This document shows positions 17,035-25,101 of a stretch of 64,000 bases of DNA, piece by piece (the first letter of the stretch is position 1; every line of letters starts with the position of its first letter). Below the pieces are notes generated by a model. That model was not told the origin of the DNA, ran no database searches, and was given only the letters and a program-made list of their open reading frames with translations. Origin of the DNA: Streptomyces hygroscopicus (GTDB lineage Bacteria; Actinomycetota; Actinomycetes; Streptomycetales; Streptomycetaceae); NCBI RefSeq assembly GCF_026168105.1, contig NZ_LBMW01000004.1, positions 124,001 to 188,000 of the forward strand. The letters run 5' to 3'. The position numbers and the translations under genes are program-made.

Positions 17035-17970
17035 CTAGCCCAGTGCCCGCAGACCGGGGACGAATGTCACCAGCACCGGAACCACCGGAACCAGCGCCGC
17101 GGTCGCCGTCAGCCGCAGCCGCTGCGCCGCCGACAGCCGGTCCGGGGGAGTGAGGAGGCGGTGGACGCGCTGCGGGACGTGCGCCTGCGGGGTGGGGCAC
17201 GGCCCGAACACGCCCCGGCCCTCGTTGAGTTCCACCAGCGCGAGCGCGGTCGTGAGGCGGCCGTGACGGCGCGAGGCCATGTCGTCGGCGGCCAGCTCGA
17301 CCAGCCGGTGCATCTCGTCGCGGAACGCGGCGAAGACCGGCACCCGCGGAAATCCGTTGGCCAACGCGGCCGAGGAGTGGAGCAGCCAGTCGTGCCGGGC
17401 CCGAGCGTGGCCTTGCTCATGGGCGAGCACCGCATCCAGCTGCCTGCCCTTGAGGCGGCGCAACGCGGCCGTCGTGATGACCAGTTGGGGCGCGGGCCCG
17501 GGCAGCCACCAGGCGTCGGGGCGCTCTCCCTCCAGGACCACCAGCCGGTCGCCGCGAGGCTCCTCGCCGGGCAACAGCGGGGCCCGGACGAGCAGTCCGG
17601 CCCGGCTTCGGCTGCGCCGTGTCCGGGCCCGGGCGATCTCCCGGACCAGCATCGCGGCGCTCCACACCCCGCCGCACGCGAGTGTCACGGCGGTCGTCGC
17701 GGCCCAGGGGCTCCCGGTGCCCGGCGCGTAGGCGTCCACGACCGATGGCGGCGCGGAGGCGAACACATTGCCCCGCACGGCCGCCCAGGCGGCGGCCGCG
17801 CTCAGCGTCATCGACAGGACGCAGCACACCAGTACGGCCGCCACGACGCACTGCCACACCCACAGGGCGACCACCGGTTCCCGGTCCGGCCAGTCCGCCC
17901 GGGCGAGCAGCCGCGGAGCGAGGACGGCGGCCAGGGCGCCGAGCAGCAGCAGTGCCGCGGGGACCATCAT
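17035..17970 (-). CDS. M56 family metallopeptidase (BlaR1/MecR1-like protease domain)
   Basis: 311 residues. Hydrophobic segments at the N-terminus (MMVPAALLLLGALAAVLAP), middle and C-terminus anchor a zinc protease domain facing the cytoplasm. The zinc motif HEQGHARARHDWL supplies HExxH, and the downstream RLVELAADDMASRR supplies the Glu ligand. Relatives often pair with a BlaI/MecI repressor, which they cleave or signal to; no such gene is adjacent here, so its partner must lie elsewhere or its role differs. The start at 17970 (or 17967) gives the normal N-terminus; the longer ORF to 18033 is not supported. Confidence 0.88.
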   Translation of the reverse strand: MMVPAALLLLGALAAVLAPRLLARADWPDREPVVALWVWQCVVAAVLVCCVLSMTLSAAAAWAAVRGNVFASAPPSVVDAYAPGTGSPWAATTAVTLACGGVWSAAMLVREIARARTRRSRSRAGLLVRAPLLPGEEPRGDRLVVLEGERPDAWWLPGPAPQLVITTAALRRLKGRQLDAVLAHEQGHARARHDWLLHSSAALANGFPRVPVFAAFRDEMHRLVELAADDMASRRHGRLTTALALVELNEGRGVFGPCPTPQAHVPQRVHRLLTPPDRLSAAQRLRLTATAALVPVVPVLVTFVPGLRALG

Positions 17971-18087
17971 GGGGCGAAGCCTATGAGCCGGGCGGCGCCA
18001 CGGGGTACGTACTGTCGAAGCAAAGTGACGCACGCCACGGTTCGTACGGATCGCAGGCTCTGTAAAGCCACAGGTTGAGGATCAAGC

Positions 18088-18633
18088 TCAGAGGGTGAGG
18101 AGCATCGCCAGCATGCCGATGGCCATCGACAGGCGGCACGCGCGAGCGAGTTCGGGCCGGTCGCCCCAGGCGACGGTGCGTCTGCCGCCGGCAGGCGCGA
18201 CCTCCGCGACCGGGATCAGCCGCAGCCCGGACCACAGCACGTACCCCGCGAAGTAGAGCAGGAACGCGCCCGTGAGCAGCGGGGCCCCGCCATGTCCGTG
18301 ATGTGCCGGGGACGCGGCCATCGCCGCCGCCATGTAGACCATCGCGAACGTGCCCACCAGATGGTGCAGATGGTGCGTGCTCGCGCGGGAGGCCCACAGC
18401 GCGCGGACGGCCGCCCCGCCGAAGACCACCACATAGCCGATCCAGGCCCCGCGCGGCGGTACCGCCACCGCCGCGGGCACGGCCATCACCGCCATCCCGA
18501 ACCCCATCAGCGCCTCGCCGCCCGCGGCCCGGCGCTGTTCCTCCACGGCGCTGCGCATGCGCAGCAGACAGTAGGCGCCGGTCGCCGCGCACAGCGCGAC
18601 AAGCAGCCAGCCGGGCGAAGCCGGTCCGTGCAC
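18088..18633 (-). CDS. DUF5134 family membrane protein
   Basis: 181 residues with about five transmembrane segments and a His-rich pattern: STHHLHHLVGTFAMVYMAAAM, then SPAHHGHGG. These features match the actinobacterial DUF5134 family, whose histidines may bind metal. Function is unknown. A GTG at 18633 with GGGGAGGTG upstream is chosen over the longer ORF. It lies upstream of the M56 peptidase on the same strand, separated by about 118 bases; DUF5134 and M56 genes may form one transcript. Confidence 0.8.
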   Translation of the reverse strand: MHGPASPGWLLVALCAATGAYCLLRMRSAVEEQRRAAGGEALMGFGMAVMAVPAAVAVPPRGAWIGYVVVFGGAAVRALWASRASTHHLHHLVGTFAMVYMAAAMAASPAHHGHGGAPLLTGAFLLYFAGYVLWSGLRLIPVAEVAPAGGRRTVAWGDRPELARACRLSMAIGMLAMLLTL

Positions 18634-18808
18634 CGCGCACCTCCCCGCTCGACGGTCTCGGACAGTCGCGGAGGGCATGCCCGTCACGGACGGTGCGCAA
18701 GCGAGCGCACAGGGGTACACGGGGAGCGCGAGCGGACGCGGTGCAGGTAGGCGGCTCGCACGAAATCATTTACGAGTAAAATACATGTTGAAATTATAAG
18801 CCTGAGCA

Positions 18809-19175
18809 GTGCGCCCCCCGGCGGGCTCCCTGTGCACCCTCTACACGCACCACTGCCCGTACGCGGCCCGGGCCCGCGTCCTGGCACGGGTCGTCCTCGG
18901 CATGCTCGCCGGCCTCGCCGTTGCCCTGGTCGCCGCGTCGCTCACCATGAAGGCGGTGGCGCTGGAGCGCCCCGAGCCCGGCCTCCTGGAGGCCGCGGGC
19001 CGCGGCCTGGCCGCGGCCCGCGTGGACCTGCGCACCACTGCCGACGCCGCGGCGGGGGCGTGGTGGCAGCGGGCCTTGCCCGAGGAGAGCGTGCTGCGCG
19101 CGGAACAGGCCGGACACCGTACGCTCGCCGCGACGGTACGACGGCAGGGACTGCACATCTCGGAAGGCGCACGGC
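18809..19175 (+). pseudogene. Possible truncated membrane protein ahead of the MarR gene
   Basis: A plus-strand frame with strong G/C third-position bias encodes one hydrophobic segment (VVLGMLAGLAVALVAASLTM) and a following helical stretch (LLEAAGRGLAAARVDLRT). The frame has no stop until 19516, deep inside the MarR gene, where it turns Arg-rich and looks like a shadow. A real gene here has therefore lost its own end, or the signal is accidental. The unusually AT-rich stretch at 18755-18805 just upstream looks like a promoter region. The rest of the gap from 18634 shows nothing else. Confidence 0.3.
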
Positions 19176-19820
19176 ATGACGGCAGCGAACGGACGGGCGG
19201 CGAGGACCGGGAACCGCGCGGCCCCTCGGAACGGCGCGGAGAGCGGCACCGGTGCGCGCGAGGCCGCCGACGCCGGGCTGCTGCCCGAGGGGAGCGGTCC
19301 CGCCGGGCGTCCCCAGGGGCACGACACGGTCGCCGCCGTGGTGCGCCAGTGGCGGGCCGTCCGCCCCGACATCGACACCGGACCCATGGAGATCATCGGC
19401 CGTATCAACCGCTGTGCCGCCCTGCTCCAGCAGGCCGAGGACGCGCCGCTGCGCCGCGCCGGACTCACCCGGCCCGAGTTCGACGTCCTGGGGACGCTGC
19501 GCCGCACCGGGCATGAGCTGACCCCGGGTGAGATCGCCCGCGAGACGTTCTCCTCCGGGGCGGCCGTCACCAAACGGCTCAAGCAGCTCACCGGGCGCAG
19601 CCTGGTCGAGCGGCGCGGCGACGCCCGTGACCGCCGCGTCAGCCACGTCCGTCTGACGGACGCCGGGTGCGAGCTCGTCGACGGGATCCTGCCCGAACAG
19701 CTCTCGTACGAGACGGCCGTCCTGTCCGGACTCGACGACCAGGGGCAGCACGAACTCGCCATGCTGCTCGGTGAGTTGCTCATCCAGCTGGAGGGCCGGA
19801 TCGGCGCGCCGCGCGGCTGA
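19176..19820 (+). CDS. MarR family transcriptional regulator
   Basis: 214 residues. The winged helix is in the C-terminal two thirds: GLTRPEFDVLGTLRRTGHEL, recognition helix FSSGAAVTKRLKQL, and the wing ERRGDARDRRVSHVRLTDAG, which carries the DxRxxxxxLT-type signature. The N-terminal 70 residues are a low-complexity extension, unusual for the family. The true start may be the ATG at 19386 (MEIIGRINRC), but the ATG at 19176 has the better ribosome binding site (GGAAGGC). It converges with a VOC gene, and no obvious target gene lies beside it. Confidence 0.88.
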   Translation: MTAANGRAARTGNRAAPRNGAESGTGAREAADAGLLPEGSGPAGRPQGHDTVAAVVRQWRAVRPDIDTGPMEIIGRINRCAALLQQAEDAPLRRAGLTRPEFDVLGTLRRTGHELTPGEIARETFSSGAAVTKRLKQLTGRSLVERRGDARDRRVSHVRLTDAGCELVDGILPEQLSYETAVLSGLDDQGQHELAMLLGELLIQLEGRIGAPRG

Positions 19821-19849
19821 CCGCGCACCCCGGAAGGCTGTGCCCCGGA

Positions 19850-20614
19850 TCAGCCCTCGTCCCTCGCGACGTAGACGCCGAACACCGCGCCCTGCGGATC
19901 CTTGAGCACGGCGATGCGGGGGCCGTCCGGGACCGACGTCGGATCCATCAGGACACTCGCGCCCGCCCGCGTCGCGGCGGCCGTGGCGGCGTCCACGTCC
20001 TCGACCGCGAAGTAGGGCAGCCAGTGCGACGGCACCTCGGGAGGGAACCGGTCGCCCATGGTCAGCATGCCGCCGAAGTCGGCGCCGTCGATGCCCCATT
20101 GCGTGTAGTCCTCGGAAGCGTTCACGGTCCAGCCGAAGACCGTCGTGTAGAAGTCCGTGACCCTCTCCGGCTCGCGGGTCAGCAGCTCCACCCAGCCGAG
20201 CGAACCAGGCGCGTTGAACAGTCCCGCACCGGGAAACGTCCGCGGCTCCCACATCTGGAAGGCCGCGCCGCCCGGGTCGCGCGCGACCGTGAAACGGCCC
20301 GCGTCGAAGACGTCCATCGGGCCCAGGATCACCGTGCCGCCGGCCTCCTGCACCGCCTCGGCAGCCGCGTCGGCGTCCGCCACCACGAACGACACGTTCC
20401 ACGCGACCGGCTGCGACTCCTGGTACAGCGGGCTGAGAGCCCCCACCGGAGCGTCACCGAGGTGCGCCACCGTGTAGCCTCCCGCCTCCTGCCGGGGGTC
20501 GGTCTCCGGGCGCCAGCCGAACAGGTCGGCGTAGAACCGCTTGGCAGCCTCCAGATCGCTGGTCCCGAGCTCCGTCCAGCAGGGTCCGCCGGTCACCGCC
20601 TTGTCGAGCTTCAT
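19850..20614 (-). CDS. VOC family protein with two glyoxalase-fold domains
   Basis: 254 residues made of two tandem vicinal-oxygen-chelate modules. Module 1 (about 8-120) reads PCWTELGTSDLEAAKRFYADLFGW and ends GAAFQMWEP. Module 2 (about 135-254) reads GWVELLTREPERVTDFYTTVFGW and ends GAVFGVYV. Such Streptomyces proteins are annotated as glyoxalase/bleomycin-resistance-like. Metal ligands are not clearly conserved, so resistance or lyase activity is not claimed. It is probably cytoplasmic, and it lies downstream of a second, unrelated VOC gene on the same strand. Confidence 0.88.
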   Translation of the reverse strand: MKLDKAVTGGPCWTELGTSDLEAAKRFYADLFGWRPETDPRQEAGGYTVAHLGDAPVGALSPLYQESQPVAWNVSFVVADADAAAEAVQEAGGTVILGPMDVFDAGRFTVARDPGGAAFQMWEPRTFPGAGLFNAPGSLGWVELLTREPERVTDFYTTVFGWTVNASEDYTQWGIDGADFGGMLTMGDRFPPEVPSHWLPYFAVEDVDAATAAATRAGASVLMDPTSVPDGPRIAVLKDPQGAVFGVYVARDEG

Positions 20615-20664
20615 GAGGTGCCTCCCAGCTCGTGGGTCCCCCCAGCAGGCTATGCCCGCGCCTG

Positions 20665-20730
20665 GTCGGCGGCATCAGGGTCCGGGACGGTACCGCAGTC
20701 GGCGGCATCAGAGCCCGGGGCGGTACCGCA
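20665..20730. repeat. 33-base tandem duplication at the 3' end of a VOC gene
   Basis: Copies at 20665-20697 and 20698-20730, differing at four or fewer positions and both beginning GTCGGCGGCATCAG. The right copy contains the last codons and the stop of the VOC gene at 20708; the left copy repeats that tail (RYRP plus stop) downstream. It looks like a recent slippage or duplication event. Confidence 0.8.
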
Positions 20731-21100
20731 GGGGATGATCGGCCGGGATCTCCACCAGCACGATCTGCGTGCCGTCGGGATCCTCGATCCACATCTCGAT
20801 CAGGCCCCACGGCTCCTTCACCGGGGGCCGCGCGATCCCGACCCCGGCGTCGAGGAGCTCCTGGTGCGCGGCCGTGACGTCCGGCACCTGCAGCCAGAGC
20901 TTCAGCGCGGGGGACGGCGGGACCTCGCCGCGGCCCGCCACCTCCAGGAAGCCGCCGCCCAGGAAGTACACCGTCCCGCGCTCGGGCCCCGAACCGAACT
21001 CGCGGTAGACCGGGAGCCCGAGTTGCTCGCCGTAGAAGACGCGGGAGCGCTCCGGGTCGGTAGGACGCAGGAGGGTGCGGCTGCTCAGTACGTGGACCAT
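20708..21100 (-). CDS. VOC family protein (single glyoxalase domain)
   Basis: 130 residues. The pattern SSRTLLRPTDPERSRVFYGE, then FLGGGFLEVAG, KLWLQVPDVTAAHQELLDAG and EMWIEDPDGTQIVLVEIP is that of single-domain glyoxalase/bleomycin-resistance-type proteins. Substrate unknown. The ATG at 21100 gives the normal start; the ORF to 21157 has no support. No ribosome binding site precedes it, so the mRNA may be leaderless. It is divergent from the GNAT gene. Confidence 0.87.
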   Translation of the reverse strand: MVHVLSSRTLLRPTDPERSRVFYGEQLGLPVYREFGSGPERGTVYFLGGGFLEVAGRGEVPPSPALKLWLQVPDVTAAHQELLDAGVGIARPPVKEPWGLIEMWIEDPDGTQIVLVEIPADHPLRYRPGL

Positions 21101-21171
21101 GCAAACGGAGACTAGTGGGAGAGCTACTCTCGTCGATGCCCGCGCCGCGCCACCCAACCGGAGATGCAGCC

Positions 21172-21720
21172 ATGGACCCCGCCGCCACCGCGATGAACGG
21201 ACCGACCTTCCGCAACGCCACCGCCACCGACGTCGACGCTCTGGTGAAGCTGATCGAGTCGGCGTACCGCGGCGAGTCCAGCCGGGTCGGGTGGACCACC
21301 GAGGCGGACATCCTGGCGGGGCAGCGCACCGACCCCGAGGGCGTGCTCGAGGCCGTCGTGTCGCCCGCCGGCCGGGTGCTGGTCGTCGAGGGCGACGGGA
21401 CGATCATCGCGTGCTGTCAGCTAGAGCACCGCGGTGATCACGCATACTTCGGCATGTTCGCGGTCAGCCCCACGCTCCAGGGCGCCGGCCTCGGCAAGAC
21501 GGTCCTCGCCGAGGCGGAGCGGACGGCCCGCGAGGCCTGGTCCGTCTCGGAGATGCGGATGACCGTGATCGCCCAACGGGAAGACCTCATCGCCTGGTAC
21601 GAGCGGCGCGGCTACCGCCGTACGGGACGGATGAGCCCCTTCCCGTACGGCGACGAGCGCTTCGGCATCCCGCAGCGTGACGACCTTCAGTTCGAGCTGC
21701 TGGTCAAGCCGCTGGTGTGA
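21172..21720 (+). CDS. GNAT family N-acetyltransferase
   Basis: 182 residues. The acetyl-CoA site is visible as MFAVSPTLQGAGLGKTVLAEAE (motif A, Q/RxxGxG/A) and the C-terminal DLIAWYERRGYRRTGR (motif B). The start at 21172 has CGGAG upstream and gives FRNATATDVDALVKLIESAYRGE, the usual first strand and helix. The acetyl acceptor is unknown. The gene converges with the glycerophosphodiester phosphodiesterase with 15 bases between stops. Confidence 0.9.
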   Translation: MDPAATAMNGPTFRNATATDVDALVKLIESAYRGESSRVGWTTEADILAGQRTDPEGVLEAVVSPAGRVLVVEGDGTIIACCQLEHRGDHAYFGMFAVSPTLQGAGLGKTVLAEAERTAREAWSVSEMRMTVIAQREDLIAWYERRGYRRTGRMSPFPYGDERFGIPQRDDLQFELLVKPLV

Positions 21721-21735
21721 CGCAGGGTGTGACGT

Positions 21736-22419
21736 TCACGCGGTGAAGCGGCCGGTGCGCTTGATCTCGGGGTAGTCGGTGGTCGCTCCGTCCAGCTGCA
21801 GGGCACGGACGAGCCGCAGGTGGTCCTGGGTGTTCACGACCCAGCCGATGATCCGCAGGTCCGCCTCGCGCGCGTGCTCGACGATCTCCAGGGTCAGCCT
21901 GCGGATGTTGAGGCAGAGAGTTCCGGCTCCGGCCTCCACGGCGCGCTCCACGACATCGGTGCCGTAGCGACTGGCGACGAGCGCGGTGCGCACGCCCGGT
22001 AGGAGCCGGCTGATCTCGGCGATCGCCTCGTCGTGGAAGGACAGCACCTCGACCCGGCCCACCAGATCCCGGCGGTGCATCACCTCGGCCAGCGCCCGCG
22101 CCGCCGCCACGTCCTTGATCTCCGCCTGGAGCGGAGCCTTCACCGCGTCCAGGACCTCCTCGAAGACGGGGACGCGCTCACCGCCGCCCGCGTCGAGCGC
22201 GCGTAGCTCGGCGAGGGTCTTCTCGGCGATCGGACCCGTGCCGTCGGTCGTACGGTCCACATCGGCGTCGTGCATGATCACGAGGGCGCCGTCCTTGCTC
22301 AGATGCAGATCGAGTTCGATCAGGTCCAGGCCCGCGCGCTCGGCGGCGATGAAGGACCGGAGGGTGTTCTCGGGTTCGACACCCATGACTCCGCGGTGAC
22401 CGATGGTGAGGAAGTTCAA
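21736..22419 (-). CDS. Glycerophosphodiester phosphodiesterase
   Basis: Hydrolyses glycerophosphodiesters to glycerol-3-phosphate and an alcohol. 227 residues, short cytoplasmic UgpQ-like type with no signal peptide. The catalytic set is present: HRG near residue 8 followed by EPENTLRSF, the Glu/Asp pair in LIELDLHLSKDG, the second catalytic His in VIMHDADVDRTTDG, and later QAEIKD. The C-terminal GWVVNTQDHLRLV is the usual TIM-barrel end. It stands alone and converges with the GNAT gene. Confidence 0.93.
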   Translation of the reverse strand: MNFLTIGHRGVMGVEPENTLRSFIAAERAGLDLIELDLHLSKDGALVIMHDADVDRTTDGTGPIAEKTLAELRALDAGGGERVPVFEEVLDAVKAPLQAEIKDVAAARALAEVMHRRDLVGRVEVLSFHDEAIAEISRLLPGVRTALVASRYGTDVVERAVEAGAGTLCLNIRRLTLEIVEHAREADLRIIGWVVNTQDHLRLVRALQLDGATTDYPEIKRTGRFTA

Positions 22420-22897
22420 GGTTCAACTCGCTTCCGTCGACGGCGGCTCGGCTGCCGCGCGGCGCTCCCCACCGGCGCGGCTGGCCGCAGCCTAGTGGCC
22501 CGGCCGCGGGCTGAACCCGCTCGTACGCGCCTCAATGGGCGCACGGCGCGGCGCGGACGCGGACCGTGCGGCCAACCGTGCGTCACCCCTGGGTGGGCGC
22601 GTCATGAAGGCGTTGACCGACGCCTTGTCCCCTGGTGCCTGGCCGGGATTCGCCGTCGCTTGTCCGCCATGTCATGGCCCTCCGATCGCCTCGCCTTTCC
22701 ACCCCCCGGGGTGGTTCGTCCGGCGCTCGCACGGCTCGGCAGCCCATAGTGGAAGTGTTCGTCCTCACCGTGTCCCGCAGGAAAAAGGGCCGTGACATCC
22801 GAGTCAGACAGGATAATTTCCCGATGGTCCTCTTGCTGAGAGAAAGCGCGGGCGCATACGGTGTCCCTACGAAAGGTTCTCCCGTGGAGGATGGGTC
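22420..22897. other. 478-base gap: promoter region of the DUF6421 operon
   Basis: No ORF with coding character is seen. The last 100 bases are less G+C-rich and contain GATAAT at about 22812, a possible -10, and GGAGGATGG just before the DUF6421 start. The rest shows nothing I can name. Confidence 0.5.
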
Positions 22898-24295
22898 ATG
22901 ACGGAAATTCTTGTGCAGGTGGCTTCGGAGGAGCAGATTCCTCCCCAGAGCAGGGTGGTGGAGCACCCGGCTTGGCCCGTGCTCAAGGACGCCGTGGAAC
23001 AGATCCGGCCATGGCAGAGCAAGGACGGCTCGATCGACTTCGACGCCGAGGGCGCACCGAAGCGCACGGATGCCGAACTCGCGGTACGCCGTGTGATCCA
23101 GGCCGTCGAGGAGCTCTCCCCGCGGCTGCCGCACGACGCGGCCTACCACCGGGCGCTGGTGCAGGACCTGGGCCGGTGGGTCGAGGAGGGCTTCGCGGTG
23201 CCCGACTTCCTGGACTCGCTGCTGGCCTTCCAGCCCGCCGCGAACCGCCGGGACGGGCTCCAGCATCTGGTCGTCTTCCCGATGTACACGCAGAACGGCA
23301 ACCCCGACCGCAACCTCGAAGCGGTCGTGCTCCGCATGGTCTGGCCGGACTGGCTCGCCGAGCTGGAGGCCACCCGGTACGACAACCCGCTGTTCTGCGG
23401 CATCACCTTCGAGGACTTCACCGCGGGCTACGACACCAACTCGGCCGTCCTCTTCCCGGAGACCATCGCCGTGCGCGAGGCCCCCGAACGCTTCTCGTGG
23501 GGCGGCATCTTCTGTGACCGCGAGGCGGCCCGCTTCCGCCGGGTCACCGAGGCCGCCGTCGACATCCTGGGCCTCGACCTGCCCGAGGACATCGCCGCGA
23601 TGGTCGACGACCAGGAGCGCTGCCAGCAGGCCTTCGTCCTGTGGGACATGGTCCACGACCGCACCCACAGCCACGGCGACCTGCCGTTCGACCCGTTCAT
23701 GATCAAGCAGCGGCAGCCGTTCTGGATGTACGGCCTCGAGGAGCTGCGCTGCGACCTCACCGCCTTCAAGGAGGCCGTGAAGCTGGAGGCCGACGGCTTC
23801 CCGCAGGGCCGTGACGTGCAGTACGCGGTGCTCTTCGACCGTATGTTCCGCTTCCCGGTCACCGGTGAGCGCGTCCGCAACTACGACGGCCTCGGCGGCC
23901 AGTTGCTCTTCGCCTACCTGCATCGGCACGACGTCGTCCGCTGGACCGACAACAAGCTCTTCATAGACTGGCAGCGCGCTCCCCAGGTCACCAACGAGCT
24001 GTGCGGCGAGATCGAGACGCTGTACCGGGAGGGCATCGACCGCCCCAAGCTCGTCCACTGGTTCAAGGCGTACGAGCTGGTCTCCGCCTACCTCGCCCCG
24101 CACCCGGCGTCGCGCTGGGCCAAGGGACCCGACGCGCTGGATCTGACGCAGCCCCCGCGTAAGCTCGTGGACGACGTGCTTCCGGACGAGTTTCCGCTGA
24201 GCATGTTCTATGAGGCGCTCTCCAAGAAGCTCAAGAACGTGATCGCCTCCACCAAGGGCATCACCGCGGACACCGCCGAGCGGGTCGCCGCGTGA
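22898..24295 (+). CDS. DUF6421 family protein
   Basis: 465 residues, soluble, no signal peptide. The sequence matches a conserved Streptomyces family of unknown function (DUF6421). Striking conserved-looking stretches are GGIFCDREAARFRRVTEAA, DRTHSHGDLPFDPFMIKQ (two His plus Asp, possibly a metal site) and LEELRCDLTAFKEAVKLE, then RNYDGLGGQLLFAYLHRHD. The ATG at 22898 follows GGAGGATGG. It is the first gene of a tight set with an SDR dehydrogenase and a threonine-aldolase-like enzyme, so a role in amino-acid or amino-alcohol metabolism is a fair guess. No catalytic activity can be assigned from sequence alone. Confidence 0.85.
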   Translation: MTEILVQVASEEQIPPQSRVVEHPAWPVLKDAVEQIRPWQSKDGSIDFDAEGAPKRTDAELAVRRVIQAVEELSPRLPHDAAYHRALVQDLGRWVEEGFAVPDFLDSLLAFQPAANRRDGLQHLVVFPMYTQNGNPDRNLEAVVLRMVWPDWLAELEATRYDNPLFCGITFEDFTAGYDTNSAVLFPETIAVREAPERFSWGGIFCDREAARFRRVTEAAVDILGLDLPEDIAAMVDDQERCQQAFVLWDMVHDRTHSHGDLPFDPFMIKQRQPFWMYGLEELRCDLTAFKEAVKLEADGFPQGRDVQYAVLFDRMFRFPVTGERVRNYDGLGGQLLFAYLHRHDVVRWTDNKLFIDWQRAPQVTNELCGEIETLYREGIDRPKLVHWFKAYELVSAYLAPHPASRWAKGPDALDLTQPPRKLVDDVLPDEFPLSMFYEALSKKLKNVIASTKGITADTAERVAA

Positions 24296-24348
24296 GCGCC
24301 CGCACCGAGCGCACGGGTGATGCAGACGCTGCTCAGGAGGCGAGGACC

Positions 24349-25101
24349 ATGGGGAACGGGAACGGGGCACTGAGCGGAGCGGTGATCGCGGTGGCCGGCG
24401 CGGGCGGACCCGCCGGCCGGGCGGCGCTGCAGCGGCTCGCCGAAGCGGGGGCGACCGTCATCGGTTCGGACAACGACCCCCAGCGGCTGGCAGAGGCCGT
24501 GGACGCGGCACGGTACGCGCACGGCGGCGCCACCGTCGTGGGGGACACGGTCGACCTGCTCGACCTGCAGTCGACCCGCGACTGGGCGGGCCGCATCGAG
24601 AAGGACTTCGGCCGAGTGGACGGCCTGGTCCACCTCGTCGGAGGCTGGCGCGGCAGCGCTTCCTTCACGGACACCGAACTCGGCGACTGGACCCTGCTGG
24701 AGAAGCTGCTCATCCGCACCGTCCAGCACACCTCGCTCGCCTTCTTCGACGCGCTGCAGCGCAGCGACCGCGGCCGGTACGTCCTGATCAGTGCCGCGGG
24801 CGCCACCAAGCCGACCGCCGGGAACGCGGCGTACTCCGCCGCTAAGGCCGCGGCCGAGGCATGGACTCTGGCCATGGCCGACGGCTTCCGCAAGGCCGGG
24901 GAGGAGGGCGGCCCGACCTCGGCGGCTACAGTCCTGATCGTGAAGGCGTTGGTGCACGACGCGATGCGCGCCGAGCGCCCCAACGCGAAGTTCGCGGGCT
25001 TCACGGACGTCAAGGAACTGGCCGAGGCCATCGCCGGAGTCTGGGACAAGCCCGCTGCCGAAGTGAACGGAAACCGTCTGTGGCTGACCGAGAAGCCGTG
25101 A
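24349..25101 (+). CDS. Short-chain dehydrogenase/reductase
   Basis: 250 residues. The N-terminal Rossmann motif is VIAVAGAGGPAGRAALQRL, a glycine-rich loop close to GxxxGxG. The catalytic YxxxK is YSAAK in NAAYSAAKAAAEAW, preceded by VLISAAGA holding the Ser. NAD(P)-dependent oxidoreductase, substrate unknown. The ATG at 24349 has a strong AGGAGGCGAGG site; the GTG at 24292 overlaps the DUF6421 stop codon (GTGA) and cannot be excluded. The SDR stop codon in turn overlaps the GTG start of the aldolase, so translation of the two is probably coupled. Confidence 0.9.
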   Translation: MGNGNGALSGAVIAVAGAGGPAGRAALQRLAEAGATVIGSDNDPQRLAEAVDAARYAHGGATVVGDTVDLLDLQSTRDWAGRIEKDFGRVDGLVHLVGGWRGSASFTDTELGDWTLLEKLLIRTVQHTSLAFFDALQRSDRGRYVLISAAGATKPTAGNAAYSAAKAAAEAWTLAMADGFRKAGEEGGPTSAATVLIVKALVHDAMRAERPNAKFAGFTDVKELAEAIAGVWDKPAAEVNGNRLWLTEKP

